From positions 1 to 64,000 of the forward strand of contig NZ_SDSI01000002.1 in NCBI RefSeq assembly GCF_004153605.1: a stretch of DNA of 64,000 nt. Reading direction: 5' to 3'. This stretch comes from Qipengyuania_B thermophila (lineage in GTDB: Bacteria > Pseudomonadota > Alphaproteobacteria > Sphingomonadales > Sphingomonadaceae). Within the stretch, counting starts at the first letter, position 1, and the number at the start of each line of letters is the position of its first letter. Positions 36,665-45,207 of the stretch are shown piece by piece. Under the pieces are notes generated by a model. It was not told where the DNA came from and searched no databases. It worked only from the letters and a program-made list of their open reading frames with translations. A program made the position numbers and the translations under genes.

Positions 36665-37390
36665 ATGACCCGCAGCGTCCCCTCCAGCAGCGTGCGGCCC
36701 GGCCCGCTGGTGCTGGTGATCGCATTGCACGCCGCGGCCCTGCTCGGGCTCGGCTATGCGTTTGCACCCGCGGCCTTCGCGCCGGCGGAGCGGATGGCGC
36801 TGGAGGCGATCAGCGTGTTCACACCGATGCCGCCTCCCGAGCCGGTGGTCGAACCGCCACCCGCCCCTGACCGGCGGCCTGCCGGCGCGGCCGGCGCAGC
36901 CGGCGCACGCGGCGAAGCACGCCCGCGCGAGGCGCCGCCGAGCGCAATCCAGCTTGCCCCGCCGCAAGCCTTGCCCCGCGCCGCCTCCACGGGCGCTGAT
37001 CCCGATGGAGGCGCCGCTGACGCGGGAGCGGGGACGGGCGCGGGCGGAAGCGGAACCGGGACGGGCGGAGGTGGATCGGGGCGCGGAGACGGAGGCGGAT
37101 TCACGCCGACGCGGCCGGTGAAGATCGCCGGGGACATCAACTCCGCCGCGGACTTCCCGACCCCGCCCGGCGGCCGTCAGGTGCGGCGCGGCACCTTTGT
37201 CGAGGTGTTCATGACCGTCGGCGTCGACGGCCGGGCGCGCAACTGCCGGGTGGTGACGCCAAGTCCCGACCCCGAAGCGGACCGGATCACCTGCCGCCTG
37301 GCCGAGGAGCGGTTCCGGTTCGAACCTGCCCGCGACGCCTCCGGCAATGCCGTGGCCGCGCAATACGGGTGGCGGCAGCGATGGTTCTGA
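36665..37390 (+). CDS. TonB-family energy transducer-like protein
   Basis: A 241-residue protein with an N-terminal transmembrane anchor (VLVIALHAAALLGLGYAF), a Pro-rich then Gly/Ala/Thr-rich periplasmic spacer (about residues 58-145) and a TonB C-terminal-like domain (GTFVEVFMTVGVDGRARNC followed by AEERFRFEPA). ExbB/ExbD are not adjacent. It may energise the Oar-like receptor directly upstream, an inference from position only. Start ATG 36665. Confidence 0.82.
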   Translation: MTRSVPSSSVRPGPLVLVIALHAAALLGLGYAFAPAAFAPAERMALEAISVFTPMPPPEPVVEPPPAPDRRPAGAAGAAGARGEARPREAPPSAIQLAPPQALPRAASTGADPDGGAADAGAGTGAGGSGTGTGGGGSGRGDGGGFTPTRPVKIAGDINSAADFPTPPGGRQVRRGTFVEVFMTVGVDGRARNCRVVTPSPDPEADRITCRLAEERFRFEPARDASGNAVAAQYGWRQRWF

Positions 37391-37495
37391 GCCGGAGGGG
37401 CTGATGCGATTGCATGCGGGCGCCGCAGCGCGCATAGCGGCACCGCCGCCGGCGAGACGTGCGGTCGTCCATGGTGACCGGAGTGGCGTGAGCGT

Positions 37496-38524
37496 ATGAG
37501 TGTGACACCGGTGGTCCTGTGCGGTGGCGGCGGAACGCGGCTCTGGCCGCGCAGCAGGCGTTCCTGTCCCAAGCCATTCCAGCCCCTGCTCGGCCCGCGC
37601 ACCCTGTTCCAGAGGACGCTCGACCGTCTCGCCGATCCGGCGCGGTTCGGGCAGCCGATCATCGTGGCCGGCAGCGTTCATGCCGAGCTGGTCGCCGACC
37701 AGCTCGACCGGCCGGCCACGCTGATGATCGAGCCAGCCGCGCGCAGCACGGCGCCCGCGATCGCGCTTGCGGCGCATGCGGTCGATGCCACCACGGTTCT
37801 GCTCGTCTGCCCGAGCGATCATCACATCGCCGACGACGCCGCCTTCGCCGATGCCGTGGCGCAGGCGGAGCGGCTGGCGCAGGAAGGCTGGCTCGTCTCG
37901 CTCGGGATTGCACCGACCGCGCCGGAAACCGGCTACGGCTATATCCGCCGCGGAGCACCACTGGCGCATGGCTTCGTCATCGACTCCTTCGTCGAGAAGC
38001 CTGACCTCGCGCGGGCCACCGCCTTCCTGGCGGACGGCGCGCATTTCTGGAATGGCGGCATTTTCGCGTTCATGGCCGGTCGCTTCCTCGAGGAGCTGCA
38101 GGCCTTCCGGCCGCACATGGCGGGTGCTGTGGCCGAGAGCATGGCCGCCGCCGCAAGGGGCGCGTCGGTGATCCGCCCGGCAGCGGCGCCCTTCTCCACC
38201 ATTTCGGGCGAGTCCATCGACTACGCGGTGATGGAGAACACCACACGGGCGGCCGTGGTCCCGGTGGCGATGGGCTGGTCCGACATCGGCAGCTGGAGCG
38301 CGCTGCAGGACGCACGGCCTTCCGATGCCGACGGCAACAGCGTGTGCGGAGCGCCAGCGGAACTCGTCGACTGCCGCAACGTCATGGTCGACAGCGACGG
38401 TCCGCGCGTCGCGGTCGTCGGCCTCGAGGATGCCATCATCGTCGTCGACGGCAATGACGTGCTCGTCACGTCGCGCGCGCACGCGCAGCAGGTCGGCGCG
38501 CTGGCGGCGCAGGCGCGGTCATGA
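37496..38524 (+). CDS. mannose-1-phosphate guanylyltransferase
   Basis: Transfers GMP from GTP to mannose-1-phosphate to make GDP-mannose for surface glycans. The nucleotidyltransferase signature GGGGTRLWPRSR is near the N-terminus, followed by CPKPFQPLLG and, later, VEKPDLA. The 342-residue length means only the transferase domain is present, without the fused isomerase; the next gene supplies that activity and overlaps as ATGA. Confidence 0.9.
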   Translation: MSVTPVVLCGGGGTRLWPRSRRSCPKPFQPLLGPRTLFQRTLDRLADPARFGQPIIVAGSVHAELVADQLDRPATLMIEPAARSTAPAIALAAHAVDATTVLLVCPSDHHIADDAAFADAVAQAERLAQEGWLVSLGIAPTAPETGYGYIRRGAPLAHGFVIDSFVEKPDLARATAFLADGAHFWNGGIFAFMAGRFLEELQAFRPHMAGAVAESMAAAARGASVIRPAAAPFSTISGESIDYAVMENTTRAAVVPVAMGWSDIGSWSALQDARPSDADGNSVCGAPAELVDCRNVMVDSDGPRVAVVGLEDAIIVVDGNDVLVTSRAHAQQVGALAAQARS

Positions 38525-39333
38525 GCAACCCCGGCCTCTCGCTCCTGCCGTCGCGTCTGGTGGAGAAAGTCTGGGGGCGGACGCATCTGCCGCCTCCCTT
38601 CAACACCACGTCGGCAGAGCCGGTGGGCGAGATCTGGTTCGAGCCGCCGCCGGAACTGGAGACGCTGCTCGCGAAGTATCTGTTCACGTCGGAAAAGCTG
38701 TCGGTGCAGGTTCATCCCGACGATGCGCGCGCGCCCGAAGGGTCCCGCGGCAAGGAAGAATGCTGGCTCGTGCTGGCAGCGGAACCGGACGCCGTGCTGG
38801 CGATCGGCTTTACCGAGACACTGCCGGCGGCGCGGATCCGCGCCGCGGCGCTCGATGGCAGCATCGAGGGTCTGCTGGCGTGGCATCCGGTCCGGGCAGG
38901 GGACTTCTTCTATCTTCCCGCAGGGACGGTGCACGCCATCGGCGCCGGGGTCACGATCGCCGAACTGCAGCAGCACAGCGATGTCACCTACCGCCTGTTC
39001 GATTACGGCCGGCCGAGGGATCTGCATCTCGACGAGGCATTGGCGGTGCTGACACCCGGCCCTTATGCCGATCCGCGCCGATGCCGGGTTCGTGACGAGG
39101 AAACGGTGCGCCTTGTCGACGGGCCGCACTTCCGCGTGACGCATGTATCCGGTGCTGCGGACCGGTTGGTGCTCGGCAGCCATCGCGGCGCGGCAATCGT
39201 CCTGCCGCTCGACGGCACGCTGTCGGACGCGCGAGGGACGACAGTCGGCGCCGGCCAGTGCGGCTGGGTCGACGATGCGGCAGCGCTGAGCGCGTCTGCC
39301 GATGCCCGCTACCTCGTGTTCAGCGCGTGCTGA
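38521..39333 (+). CDS. class I mannose-6-phosphate isomerase
   Basis: Interconverts fructose-6-P and mannose-6-P, feeding GDP-mannose. The cupin metal motif QVHPDD, EECWLVL and GTVHAIGAGVTIAE carry the zinc-binding residues; FDYGRPRDLHLDEAL is also typical. 270 residues. The start overlaps the stop of the guanylyltransferase by 4 bp, so the two form a coupled pair for activated mannose. Confidence 0.9.
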   Translation: MSNPGLSLLPSRLVEKVWGRTHLPPPFNTTSAEPVGEIWFEPPPELETLLAKYLFTSEKLSVQVHPDDARAPEGSRGKEECWLVLAAEPDAVLAIGFTETLPAARIRAAALDGSIEGLLAWHPVRAGDFFYLPAGTVHAIGAGVTIAELQQHSDVTYRLFDYGRPRDLHLDEALAVLTPGPYADPRRCRVRDEETVRLVDGPHFRVTHVSGAADRLVLGSHRGAAIVLPLDGTLSDARGTTVGAGQCGWVDDAAALSASADARYLVFSAC

Positions 39334-39367
39334 GCATGCCGGCTGGGGCGTTGCCGGTCACGCGCCC

Positions 39368-39757
39368 TCAGGCGGCTTTGGCGAGGCCGACCGTCTCCAG
39401 CAGCAGCCGCAGATCGGCCTTGCTGTAAGGCTTGCTGAGCACCGCTGCGGCGCCCATCCGTTCAAAATGGACGTCGAGATCGTCGTAGCCGGACGCGACG
39501 GCGAACGGGATGCGGCGCCGGGTCAGATCGTCGGCCACCGCCTCGCTTGTTTCGTCGACAAGATTGTAGTCGAGGATGGCAAAATCGACCGGCTGATCCT
39601 TGAGGACCTGCATCGCGCTTTCCACGGATCCGGCCACCGCGACATCGCCGAAGCCGAGTTCGCGCAGGCAATCCTCCGCCTCCATGGCGATGATCATGCT
39701 GTCCTCGACCACCAGCACCCGTCGCGCGGGAACCCCGTTCATCTCATGCGAACTCAT
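39368..39757 (-). CDS. single-domain response regulator
   Basis: CheY-like receiver of 129 residues without an output domain. VVEDSMIIAMEAEDCL gives the acidic pair, ILDYNLVDE holds the phospho-acceptor Asp, and LSKPYSKADL has the conserved Lys. Free receivers of this kind work in phosphorelays with HWE or HisKA_2 kinases in alphaproteobacteria; both orphan kinases in the window (11.9 and 42.3 kb) are candidate partners, unproven. Confidence 0.9.
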   Translation of the reverse strand: MSSHEMNGVPARRVLVVEDSMIIAMEAEDCLRELGFGDVAVAGSVESAMQVLKDQPVDFAILDYNLVDETSEAVADDLTRRRIPFAVASGYDDLDVHFERMGAAAVLSKPYSKADLRLLLETVGLAKAA

Positions 39758-39837
39758 GAGCCCGTCCTATCCCGGCGCCGTTGGCGCAAAGCTCGGGAAC
39801 CATGGCAAATCTTCCCTGTGAATGCAACTCGCAGGAC

Positions 39838-40140
39838 TCAGCGGTCGCTCAGCAGCTTGCGTCCCTTGTCGGCAATGGCGCCCGCGACGAGCGGTTCGAC
39901 GAACGTTAACGCCGGTGGCAGGCGGACCTGGAACACGACCTGGCTGTCCTCGATGGTGATGTCGCCGTCGACCCGCGCACCGAGCGCGGCGACGCTGATC
40001 TCCATCTGATCCTCGCTGCGCCAGCTGGTCGCCACGTCGGCGACGCGGCCGGGGATGTGCTGGCCGATCTCGCCGCTGTGGGCGCGCAGGCGGCGGCGCA
40101 CTTCGTCGCGGGGAAGGCTGTGCGGAATGGCCACGCGCAT
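39838..40140 (-). CDS. polyhydroxyalkanoic acid system family protein
   Basis: A 100-residue protein with the pattern of the PHA-granule-region family (PF09650 type): RVAIPHSLPRDEVRRRL at the start, WRSEDQMEISV and a C-terminal LVAGAIADKGRKLL. The name is historical and the function is not known. It ends the cluster that starts with telA; its ATG touches the stop of the preceding XpaC-like gene. Confidence 0.8.
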   Translation of the reverse strand: MRVAIPHSLPRDEVRRRLRAHSGEIGQHIPGRVADVATSWRSEDQMEISVAALGARVDGDITIEDSQVVFQVRLPPALTFVEPLVAGAIADKGRKLLSDR

Positions 40141-40895
40141 TAAGGGGCATCTCCGTTGTCGCTGCTGCCGTAGCGGGTGGTGAGGAAGCGGTTGCTGATC
40201 GCCAGCTTGTCCAGCGACCCTTCGGCGAGCTGGCGGGAAATCGAGTCCACCTCGTCGCTGATCCGCTGCAGGCTGTCGGTCACCTGTTCGTCAGGGGTGA
40301 CGCCCGCATGGGCATGACTGCGCAGATGTGACGGAATCGCGCGGTAGCTCTCGACCGTCTCGGGCAGAATCTCGCCGACCAGCTTGCGCACCTCGCGCAC
40401 CTGGGGGTGGTTCTGGTCCACAGCCTGAAGTTGACTGCCAAGCTCGTCGAGCTGAACGCCGAGGTCATCAATGATCCGCACGGCCGGCGGGGGCAGGGCG
40501 GGCCGCTGATGCTCCAGCCACAGTTCGGTGCGGGCTACCATCTGCTTCACGTCACCCTTGTTGAGGTCGGCGCGGGCCGGCACGCGGATGCGGGGAAAGG
40601 TGGAGAACACCATCACCGCCACGACCATCGCAAAAAGGGTCAGCATCACCCCGAGGAAGCCGAGTCCGCCGATGAGCAGACCCGTGACCATGGCCGCGAA
40701 CAGAATGGCCGCGATGGCGAGGAGGATCCGCATCAGCTTGCGCAGCATGTGACGGATCTTGGCCTGCGCCGCACCGCGACCCACGGACCGGCGCGGCGGA
40801 CCGGCGCGCCGGTGCCGTCCCCCCGTGCGGTTGTCGTCGCGCAGGCGCCGTCCCTCGATGATCAGGCGGTCGCTGTCACGGGTCAGATCGCCCAT
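40140..40895 (-). CDS. XpaC-like membrane protein, TelA partner
   Basis: A 251-residue protein with an Arg-rich cytoplasmic N-terminus, two hydrophobic segments at about residues 50-95 and a helical C-terminal domain (QLDELGSQLQAVDQNHPQVREVRKL). It resembles the family named after XpaC (5-bromo-4-chloroindolyl phosphate hydrolysis), which commonly accompanies TelA. The ATG at 40895 overlaps the telA stop (TGATG), showing coupling. Function unknown; the assignment is tentative. Confidence 0.6.
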   Translation of the reverse strand: MGDLTRDSDRLIIEGRRLRDDNRTGGRHRRAGPPRRSVGRGAAQAKIRHMLRKLMRILLAIAAILFAAMVTGLLIGGLGFLGVMLTLFAMVVAVMVFSTFPRIRVPARADLNKGDVKQMVARTELWLEHQRPALPPPAVRIIDDLGVQLDELGSQLQAVDQNHPQVREVRKLVGEILPETVESYRAIPSHLRSHAHAGVTPDEQVTDSLQRISDEVDSISRQLAEGSLDKLAISNRFLTTRYGSSDNGDAP

Positions 40896-42109
40896 CACCC
40901 CTCCAGCGACAGCAGAGACGGTTCGGCGCTCTCGACCTGGCGCTGCGCCCGCGCCTGCCCTTCGGCGCGCGCGATGTAGCCTTTGGATTTCTCCACCTCG
41001 TCGGAGAGCACGTTCACCGTCTGCTTCATCGAGTCGAGTGCCCGCAGCTTGAACTGGTCGACCTCGTCCATGGTGTCATAGACGTTCTGGAAGGCGCGCT
41101 GCAGCACCTCCAGCGGTATGGTCGACGCGGCGGCCTGCTCGTGGATCTTGCCGGTCTGCTCGCGCAGCATCTTGCCGGTGGAGTCGATGATGCTTGCCGT
41201 GGTGTCGTTGAGCGCGGTGATCTGCTGGAGCACGAGCCGCTGGTTGGTCATCGCCTCGCTGACGGTGACAGCCGTGCGCAGGGCGCCGACGGTGGTGGTG
41301 CTGGCGCGATCGACGCCTTTCACCAGCTCGACATTGTTCTTCTTGACGAGGTCGAGAGCCAGATAACCCTGCACGCTCACGGCCATCTGGGTCAGCAGGT
41401 CCTGCGTGCGCTGGCGCACGTAGAACAGCGCCGTTTCGCGGATCGCCTTCGCCTTGGCCGGATCGGTGGCGTCGAGCTCCGCGGCTTTCTCCTCCAGCTT
41501 CTCGTCGAGAGCACGCGAGATGTGGATCATCTGTTCGAGCTTGCCCATGGCTTCCCACAGCTTGGCGCGTTCGACGTCGATGGCGGCGTTGTCCATCAAC
41601 AGCTCGTCCTTGCCGTTGGCCAGCTTGGTCAGGATGTCCTGGATGTGCGTCTGCGCGCTCTGGTACGAGCGGAAGTAGTCGTTGAGCTTGTTGCCGAACG
41701 GAATGATGCCGAGCAGCTTGCGCGGACCGGTCAGCTTGCCGCGGCGGCTCGGGTCCAGCGACTCCACCGTGCGGCGCAGCTCGGCCAGATTGGCCCCGAC
41801 GCCCTCGTCCTTGTCCATGGCCCGGATCGGCCGGTCGAGGAAGCGGTTGGACATCGCGCTGGCCGCGGCGATCTCCTTGCGGCCCATGTTGGTGAGCTGG
41901 TCGACCTTCTTGCCGAATTCGGGCGAGTTGGCATCTTCGGCCACGAGCGCATCGACATAGGCGTCAACCTTCTCGTCCAGCTTCGAGCGCACCTCCGGGC
42001 TCACCGGAACCAGGCCCACGGCCTTCTCGGGCGCGACGACCGGCACGGGGTCGGGCGGCGTCAGCTTGAGGTCGGTGGCGGTTGCCGTGGCCGTCGGGCT
42101 GGTGCTCAT
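40895..42109 (-). CDS. telA: TelA family toxic-anion resistance protein
   Basis: TelA family protein, 404 residues, mostly alpha-helical and largely soluble. The family is linked with tellurite and other toxic-anion or cell-envelope stress resistance, but the mechanism is not known. Visible features: IIPFGNKLNDYFRSYQSAQTHI and LRTAVTVSEAMTNQRLVLQQ, both typical of TelA. Start at ATG 42109 with GGAG before it; the frame is open further to 42145. The first gene of a three-gene coupled set. Confidence 0.88.
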   Translation of the reverse strand: MSTSPTATATATDLKLTPPDPVPVVAPEKAVGLVPVSPEVRSKLDEKVDAYVDALVAEDANSPEFGKKVDQLTNMGRKEIAAASAMSNRFLDRPIRAMDKDEGVGANLAELRRTVESLDPSRRGKLTGPRKLLGIIPFGNKLNDYFRSYQSAQTHIQDILTKLANGKDELLMDNAAIDVERAKLWEAMGKLEQMIHISRALDEKLEEKAAELDATDPAKAKAIRETALFYVRQRTQDLLTQMAVSVQGYLALDLVKKNNVELVKGVDRASTTTVGALRTAVTVSEAMTNQRLVLQQITALNDTTASIIDSTGKMLREQTGKIHEQAAASTIPLEVLQRAFQNVYDTMDEVDQFKLRALDSMKQTVNVLSDEVEKSKGYIARAEGQARAQRQVESAEPSLLSLEG

Positions 42110-42148
42110 CGCTTTCTCCGCATGTCTCCGCTGTGTCCGCAGCATTTC

Positions 42149-42170
42149 TGTGTTACATGGCTAAAACACA
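42149..42170. repeat. inverted repeat in the telA / PAS-kinase divergent region
   Basis: TGTGTT and AACACA, 6 bp each, separated by 10 bp, lie between the divergent telA and sensor-kinase starts, a possible operator. A second dyad (GGGCAAG / CTTGCCC, 42173-42196) lies next to it. Both are seen in sequence only. Confidence 0.4.
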
Positions 42171-42255
42171 AGGGGCAAGCGATCGCCGCCTTGCCCGGGT
42201 GCAGCGGAATGCCCATTGTCACAGCAGGACACATCGAGCCGAGGGAGGGGTGCAC

Positions 42256-43329
42256 ATGACGGAGCTGCGGGTGCCCGGTTCCGCGCGCGTGGGTGACGAT
42301 GCCGGCTTTGCGCCGTCCGTGGCCATGCCGGCGCATTCGCGTGACCTTCTTCTGACGCTCGTCGAGCAGAGCCGTGATTGCATCAAGCTCGTCGACCTCG
42401 ACGGGCGGCTGCTGTTCATGAACGGCAACGGGCGCGCCGCGATGGGCATCGAACGGATGGCGGATGTCGAGGGCGCCGAGTGGGCGTCGCTTTGGCCGGC
42501 GGAATCGCGGGCTGTCGTCGCAGACTCTGTCAGGCGCGCCGCGGGTGGTGAACCATGCCGCTTCGAGGGTTTCTGCCCCACGGCGCGGGGTGAGGAGCGT
42601 TGGTGGGATGTCGGCGTTGCGCCCATCCGCAGCGACGAGGGTGTCATCACCCACATTCTCGCAACATCGCGCGACGTCACCCGGCTCGTCCTCGACCGGA
42701 TGGAGGAGCAGCGGCGCCGGGAAGCCGCGGAGCACGAGGCGGCGCGGGCCGACACTGTGGCGCGCGAGATGCGGCACCGGTTCAAGAACCAGCTGGCGGT
42801 CATCACCTCGCTGCTGCGGCTCAGCGCCCGCCACGCGGCCGACGTGCCGGATCTCGTCGCACGCTTCGATCAGCGGCTTGCCGCACTGGCGCGGGCACAG
42901 GACTTCATGGCCGCCGACAGGAATGAGACGATGCCGGCGAGCGAGGTCATTCCGCTGCTGCTCAGGATGAGCGGCGCTGCCGAGAAAGTGCGCACGGGCG
43001 ACCTCACCGACGCGCTGCTCGGCAACGATGCCATTCAGACCGTTGCGCTCATCCTCGGCGAGCTGCTGACCAACGCGCTCAAGCACGGCGCGCTGGCGCA
43101 GGACAGCGGAAGGATCGAGGTCGCGGCGCAGTGCGCGGACGGCCGCCTTGCCGTGACCTGGCTGGAGGACGCAGGGCACCCCGTCCAGCCGCCCGAACGC
43201 AAGGGGGGCGGGCTGAACCTGCTCGAACGCATGGGAGCGGTCACGGGCGCCAGGCCGGAGGTGACCTGGTCTCCGACCGGGTTGCGCGTCACCTTCTACG
43301 TCAGGGCGACGGTGCCGCCGGTCGCCTGA
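42256..43329 (+). CDS. PAS-domain HWE-type sensor histidine kinase
   Basis: Soluble 357-residue kinase: a PAS domain at about residues 30-145 (DCIKLVDLDGRLLFMNGNG), then an HWE-type dimerisation domain with H174 in EMRHRFKNQL, and a HATPase domain with ELLTNALKHGA and the WLEDAG box (the W-x-E pair). HWE kinases in alphaproteobacteria often respond to light, stress or starvation. GAGGGAGGGG just upstream of ATG 42256 is a strong ribosome site. Divergent from telA. No receiver is adjacent; the closest is at 39.4 kb. Confidence 0.9.
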   Translation: MTELRVPGSARVGDDAGFAPSVAMPAHSRDLLLTLVEQSRDCIKLVDLDGRLLFMNGNGRAAMGIERMADVEGAEWASLWPAESRAVVADSVRRAAGGEPCRFEGFCPTARGEERWWDVGVAPIRSDEGVITHILATSRDVTRLVLDRMEEQRRREAAEHEAARADTVAREMRHRFKNQLAVITSLLRLSARHAADVPDLVARFDQRLAALARAQDFMAADRNETMPASEVIPLLLRMSGAAEKVRTGDLTDALLGNDAIQTVALILGELLTNALKHGALAQDSGRIEVAAQCADGRLAVTWLEDAGHPVQPPERKGGGLNLLERMGAVTGARPEVTWSPTGLRVTFYVRATVPPVA

Positions 43330-43336
43330 GTGCGGA

Positions 43337-45076
43337 TCACGCGGCCGCGCGCAGGTCGAGCGGCTGCAATTCGCCCGAAAGATACATGCGCTTGGCCTTG
43401 GCGCGGCTGAGCTTGCCCGAACTCGTGCGCGGCAGGGTCCGCGGCGGCACCAGCTCGACCAGACAGGGGACGCCCGTCACCGCCTGGACCTTGTCGCGGA
43501 TCTGCTGGCGCAGCTTCAGCCGCTCGTCCGGATCGGACACCCGGCAATGCACCAGCACGGCCGGACGTTCTTCGCCCGAGTCCAGCTCGACCGAGAACGC
43601 AGCGATGTCGCCATGGTTGAAGCCGGGAAGCTGCTCCACCGCCCACTCGATGTCTTGGGGCCAGTGGTTCTTCCCGTTGATGATGATCATGTCCTTGGCC
43701 CGGCCCACGATGAACAGGTGGCCGTCGACCAGATAGCCCATGTCGCCCGTGTCGAGCCAGCCGTCGTGCAGGCATTCGGCCGTCGCCTCTGGATTGCGGA
43801 AGTAGGAGTGCATGACCGACTGCCCGCGGCACCAGACCCGGCCGATCTGCCGGTCCGGGCGGGGCTGACCGTGCGGACTGCGCACTTCGATCTCCATGCC
43901 GGGAAGGGCGACGCCGCAATCGACGATGGCGCGATAGCGCGCCGGGCGGCTGAGATCGCGCGGGGTGCCCGACAGACGTTCCTCCTCGACCAGTTCGACG
44001 CGGATCCCCTCTCCCGGTGGCATCACCGTCACCGCGAGGGTCGCTTCGGCAAGACCGTAGGATGGAGTGAAGGCGCTGGCCTTGAAACCCGCGGCGGCGA
44101 AGGCGTTGACGAAGTTCTGCATGACGTCCGGCCGGATCATGTCCGCACCGTTGCCCGCCGTCCGCCACCGCGACAGGTCGAAGCGGTCCTCGACGTGGCT
44201 CTGGCTGGAGATGCGCCGCGCGCAGATGTCGTAGCCGAAGGTCGGCGAATAGGAGAGGGTGTAGCCCTTGTTGCGGCTGATGAGGTCGAGCCATGCCAGC
44301 GGCCGGCGGGCGAAATGCTCGGTGCGCAGAAAGTCCACCGAGGCCTGATTGGCGATCGGCGACAGGAGGCAGCCGACAAGCCCCATGTCGTGATACCAGG
44401 GCAGCCAGCTCACCACGCGGTCGTCCACTCCGAGATCGACCATGGTGGCATGGCCGTACAGGTTGTGCAGCAGGGCGCGGTGCGTCACCGCGACGCCGGT
44501 GGGAAACCGCGTGGACCCGCTCGAATACTGAAGGTAGCAGATGTCGTCCGGCGCGGCGTCGTGAAGAGGGCAGTCGGGCGCCTCGCGGGTGGCGAAGCCG
44601 TCCCAGCCCTGCGCCGCGCACCCCTGCCGCGCCGCCGCGACATCGATCAGGGACGCCAGCTCTTCGGGGTAAAGCAGCAGCACCGGGTCGCAGCTGGCGA
44701 GCTGGTTTCCGAGCTGCTCGAGGTAGCCCTCCTTGCCGCCGAAGCTCGTCGGCAGCGGCAGCGGGACAGGCCAAGCGCCGGCATAGACGCAGGCGCAGAA
44801 CAGCGTGGCGAACTGCGGCGACGTTTCCGCGATGAGCGCCACACGGTCGCCGGGGCGGATGCCGGCGGCAACCATGCGCCGCGCATGGGCAAGCGCTTGC
44901 TCGCGCAGCGCCATATAGGGCAAAACATGCTCGAGCGAGCCGCGCGCGTCGTGAAAATTCAGTCCTTTCTCGCTCCTGGCGGCATAGTCGATCGCCTCCG
45001 CAAACGTGGCGAAGTCGGCGCGCCGGCGCGGCAGCGGACAGTCGTTCGGCGTCGGGATAAGTCCAGCGTCGGTCAT
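43337..45076 (-). CDS. fatty acyl-AMP ligase
   Basis: Adenylate-forming enzyme that activates fatty acids, usually handing them to an acyl carrier protein or polyketide synthase. The 579-residue product has the P-loop QYSSGSTRFPTGV, WLPWYHDMGLVG, TPSYGLAEATLAV, GWLDTGDMGY and GKNHWPQDIE. The overall layout is the FAAL type rather than a CoA ligase. No acyl carrier protein or PKS gene is adjacent, so the acceptor is unknown. Divergent from recX. Confidence 0.9.
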   Translation of the reverse strand: MTDAGLIPTPNDCPLPRRRADFATFAEAIDYAARSEKGLNFHDARGSLEHVLPYMALREQALAHARRMVAAGIRPGDRVALIAETSPQFATLFCACVYAGAWPVPLPLPTSFGGKEGYLEQLGNQLASCDPVLLLYPEELASLIDVAAARQGCAAQGWDGFATREAPDCPLHDAAPDDICYLQYSSGSTRFPTGVAVTHRALLHNLYGHATMVDLGVDDRVVSWLPWYHDMGLVGCLLSPIANQASVDFLRTEHFARRPLAWLDLISRNKGYTLSYSPTFGYDICARRISSQSHVEDRFDLSRWRTAGNGADMIRPDVMQNFVNAFAAAGFKASAFTPSYGLAEATLAVTVMPPGEGIRVELVEEERLSGTPRDLSRPARYRAIVDCGVALPGMEIEVRSPHGQPRPDRQIGRVWCRGQSVMHSYFRNPEATAECLHDGWLDTGDMGYLVDGHLFIVGRAKDMIIINGKNHWPQDIEWAVEQLPGFNHGDIAAFSVELDSGEERPAVLVHCRVSDPDERLKLRQQIRDKVQAVTGVPCLVELVPPRTLPRTSSGKLSRAKAKRMYLSGELQPLDLRAAA

Positions 45077-45129
45077 GGCGTCGTTGTCTCTGAAGTCCCC
45101 CGGCCCTGTGGTTGCAAGCCTGTTAAAGC

Positions 45130-45202
45130 GTGCCATGTCACGAGGCAAGTGACGCCCCGGTGAACACCTGTTGCAGCGCTGCGCATTGCTGTGGCACGTC
45201 AC
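45130..45202. repeat. paired near-palindromes between the acyl-AMP ligase and recX genes
   Basis: GTGCCATGTCAC (45130-45141) and GTGGCACGTCAC (45191-45202) share the pattern GTGNCAYGTCAC. They lie 61 bp apart in the divergent promoter region, the second 6 nt before the recX start. Possible binding sites for one regulator. I saw no LexA-like GTTC-N7-GTTC site here. Confidence 0.3.
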
Positions 45203-45207
45203 CTGTC

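Noticed and set aside
36650..38482. Minus-strand open frame opposite the TonB-like and mannose genes
   Set aside because: Composition is Arg/Ala/His-rich without family motifs, while the plus-strand genes are recognised.
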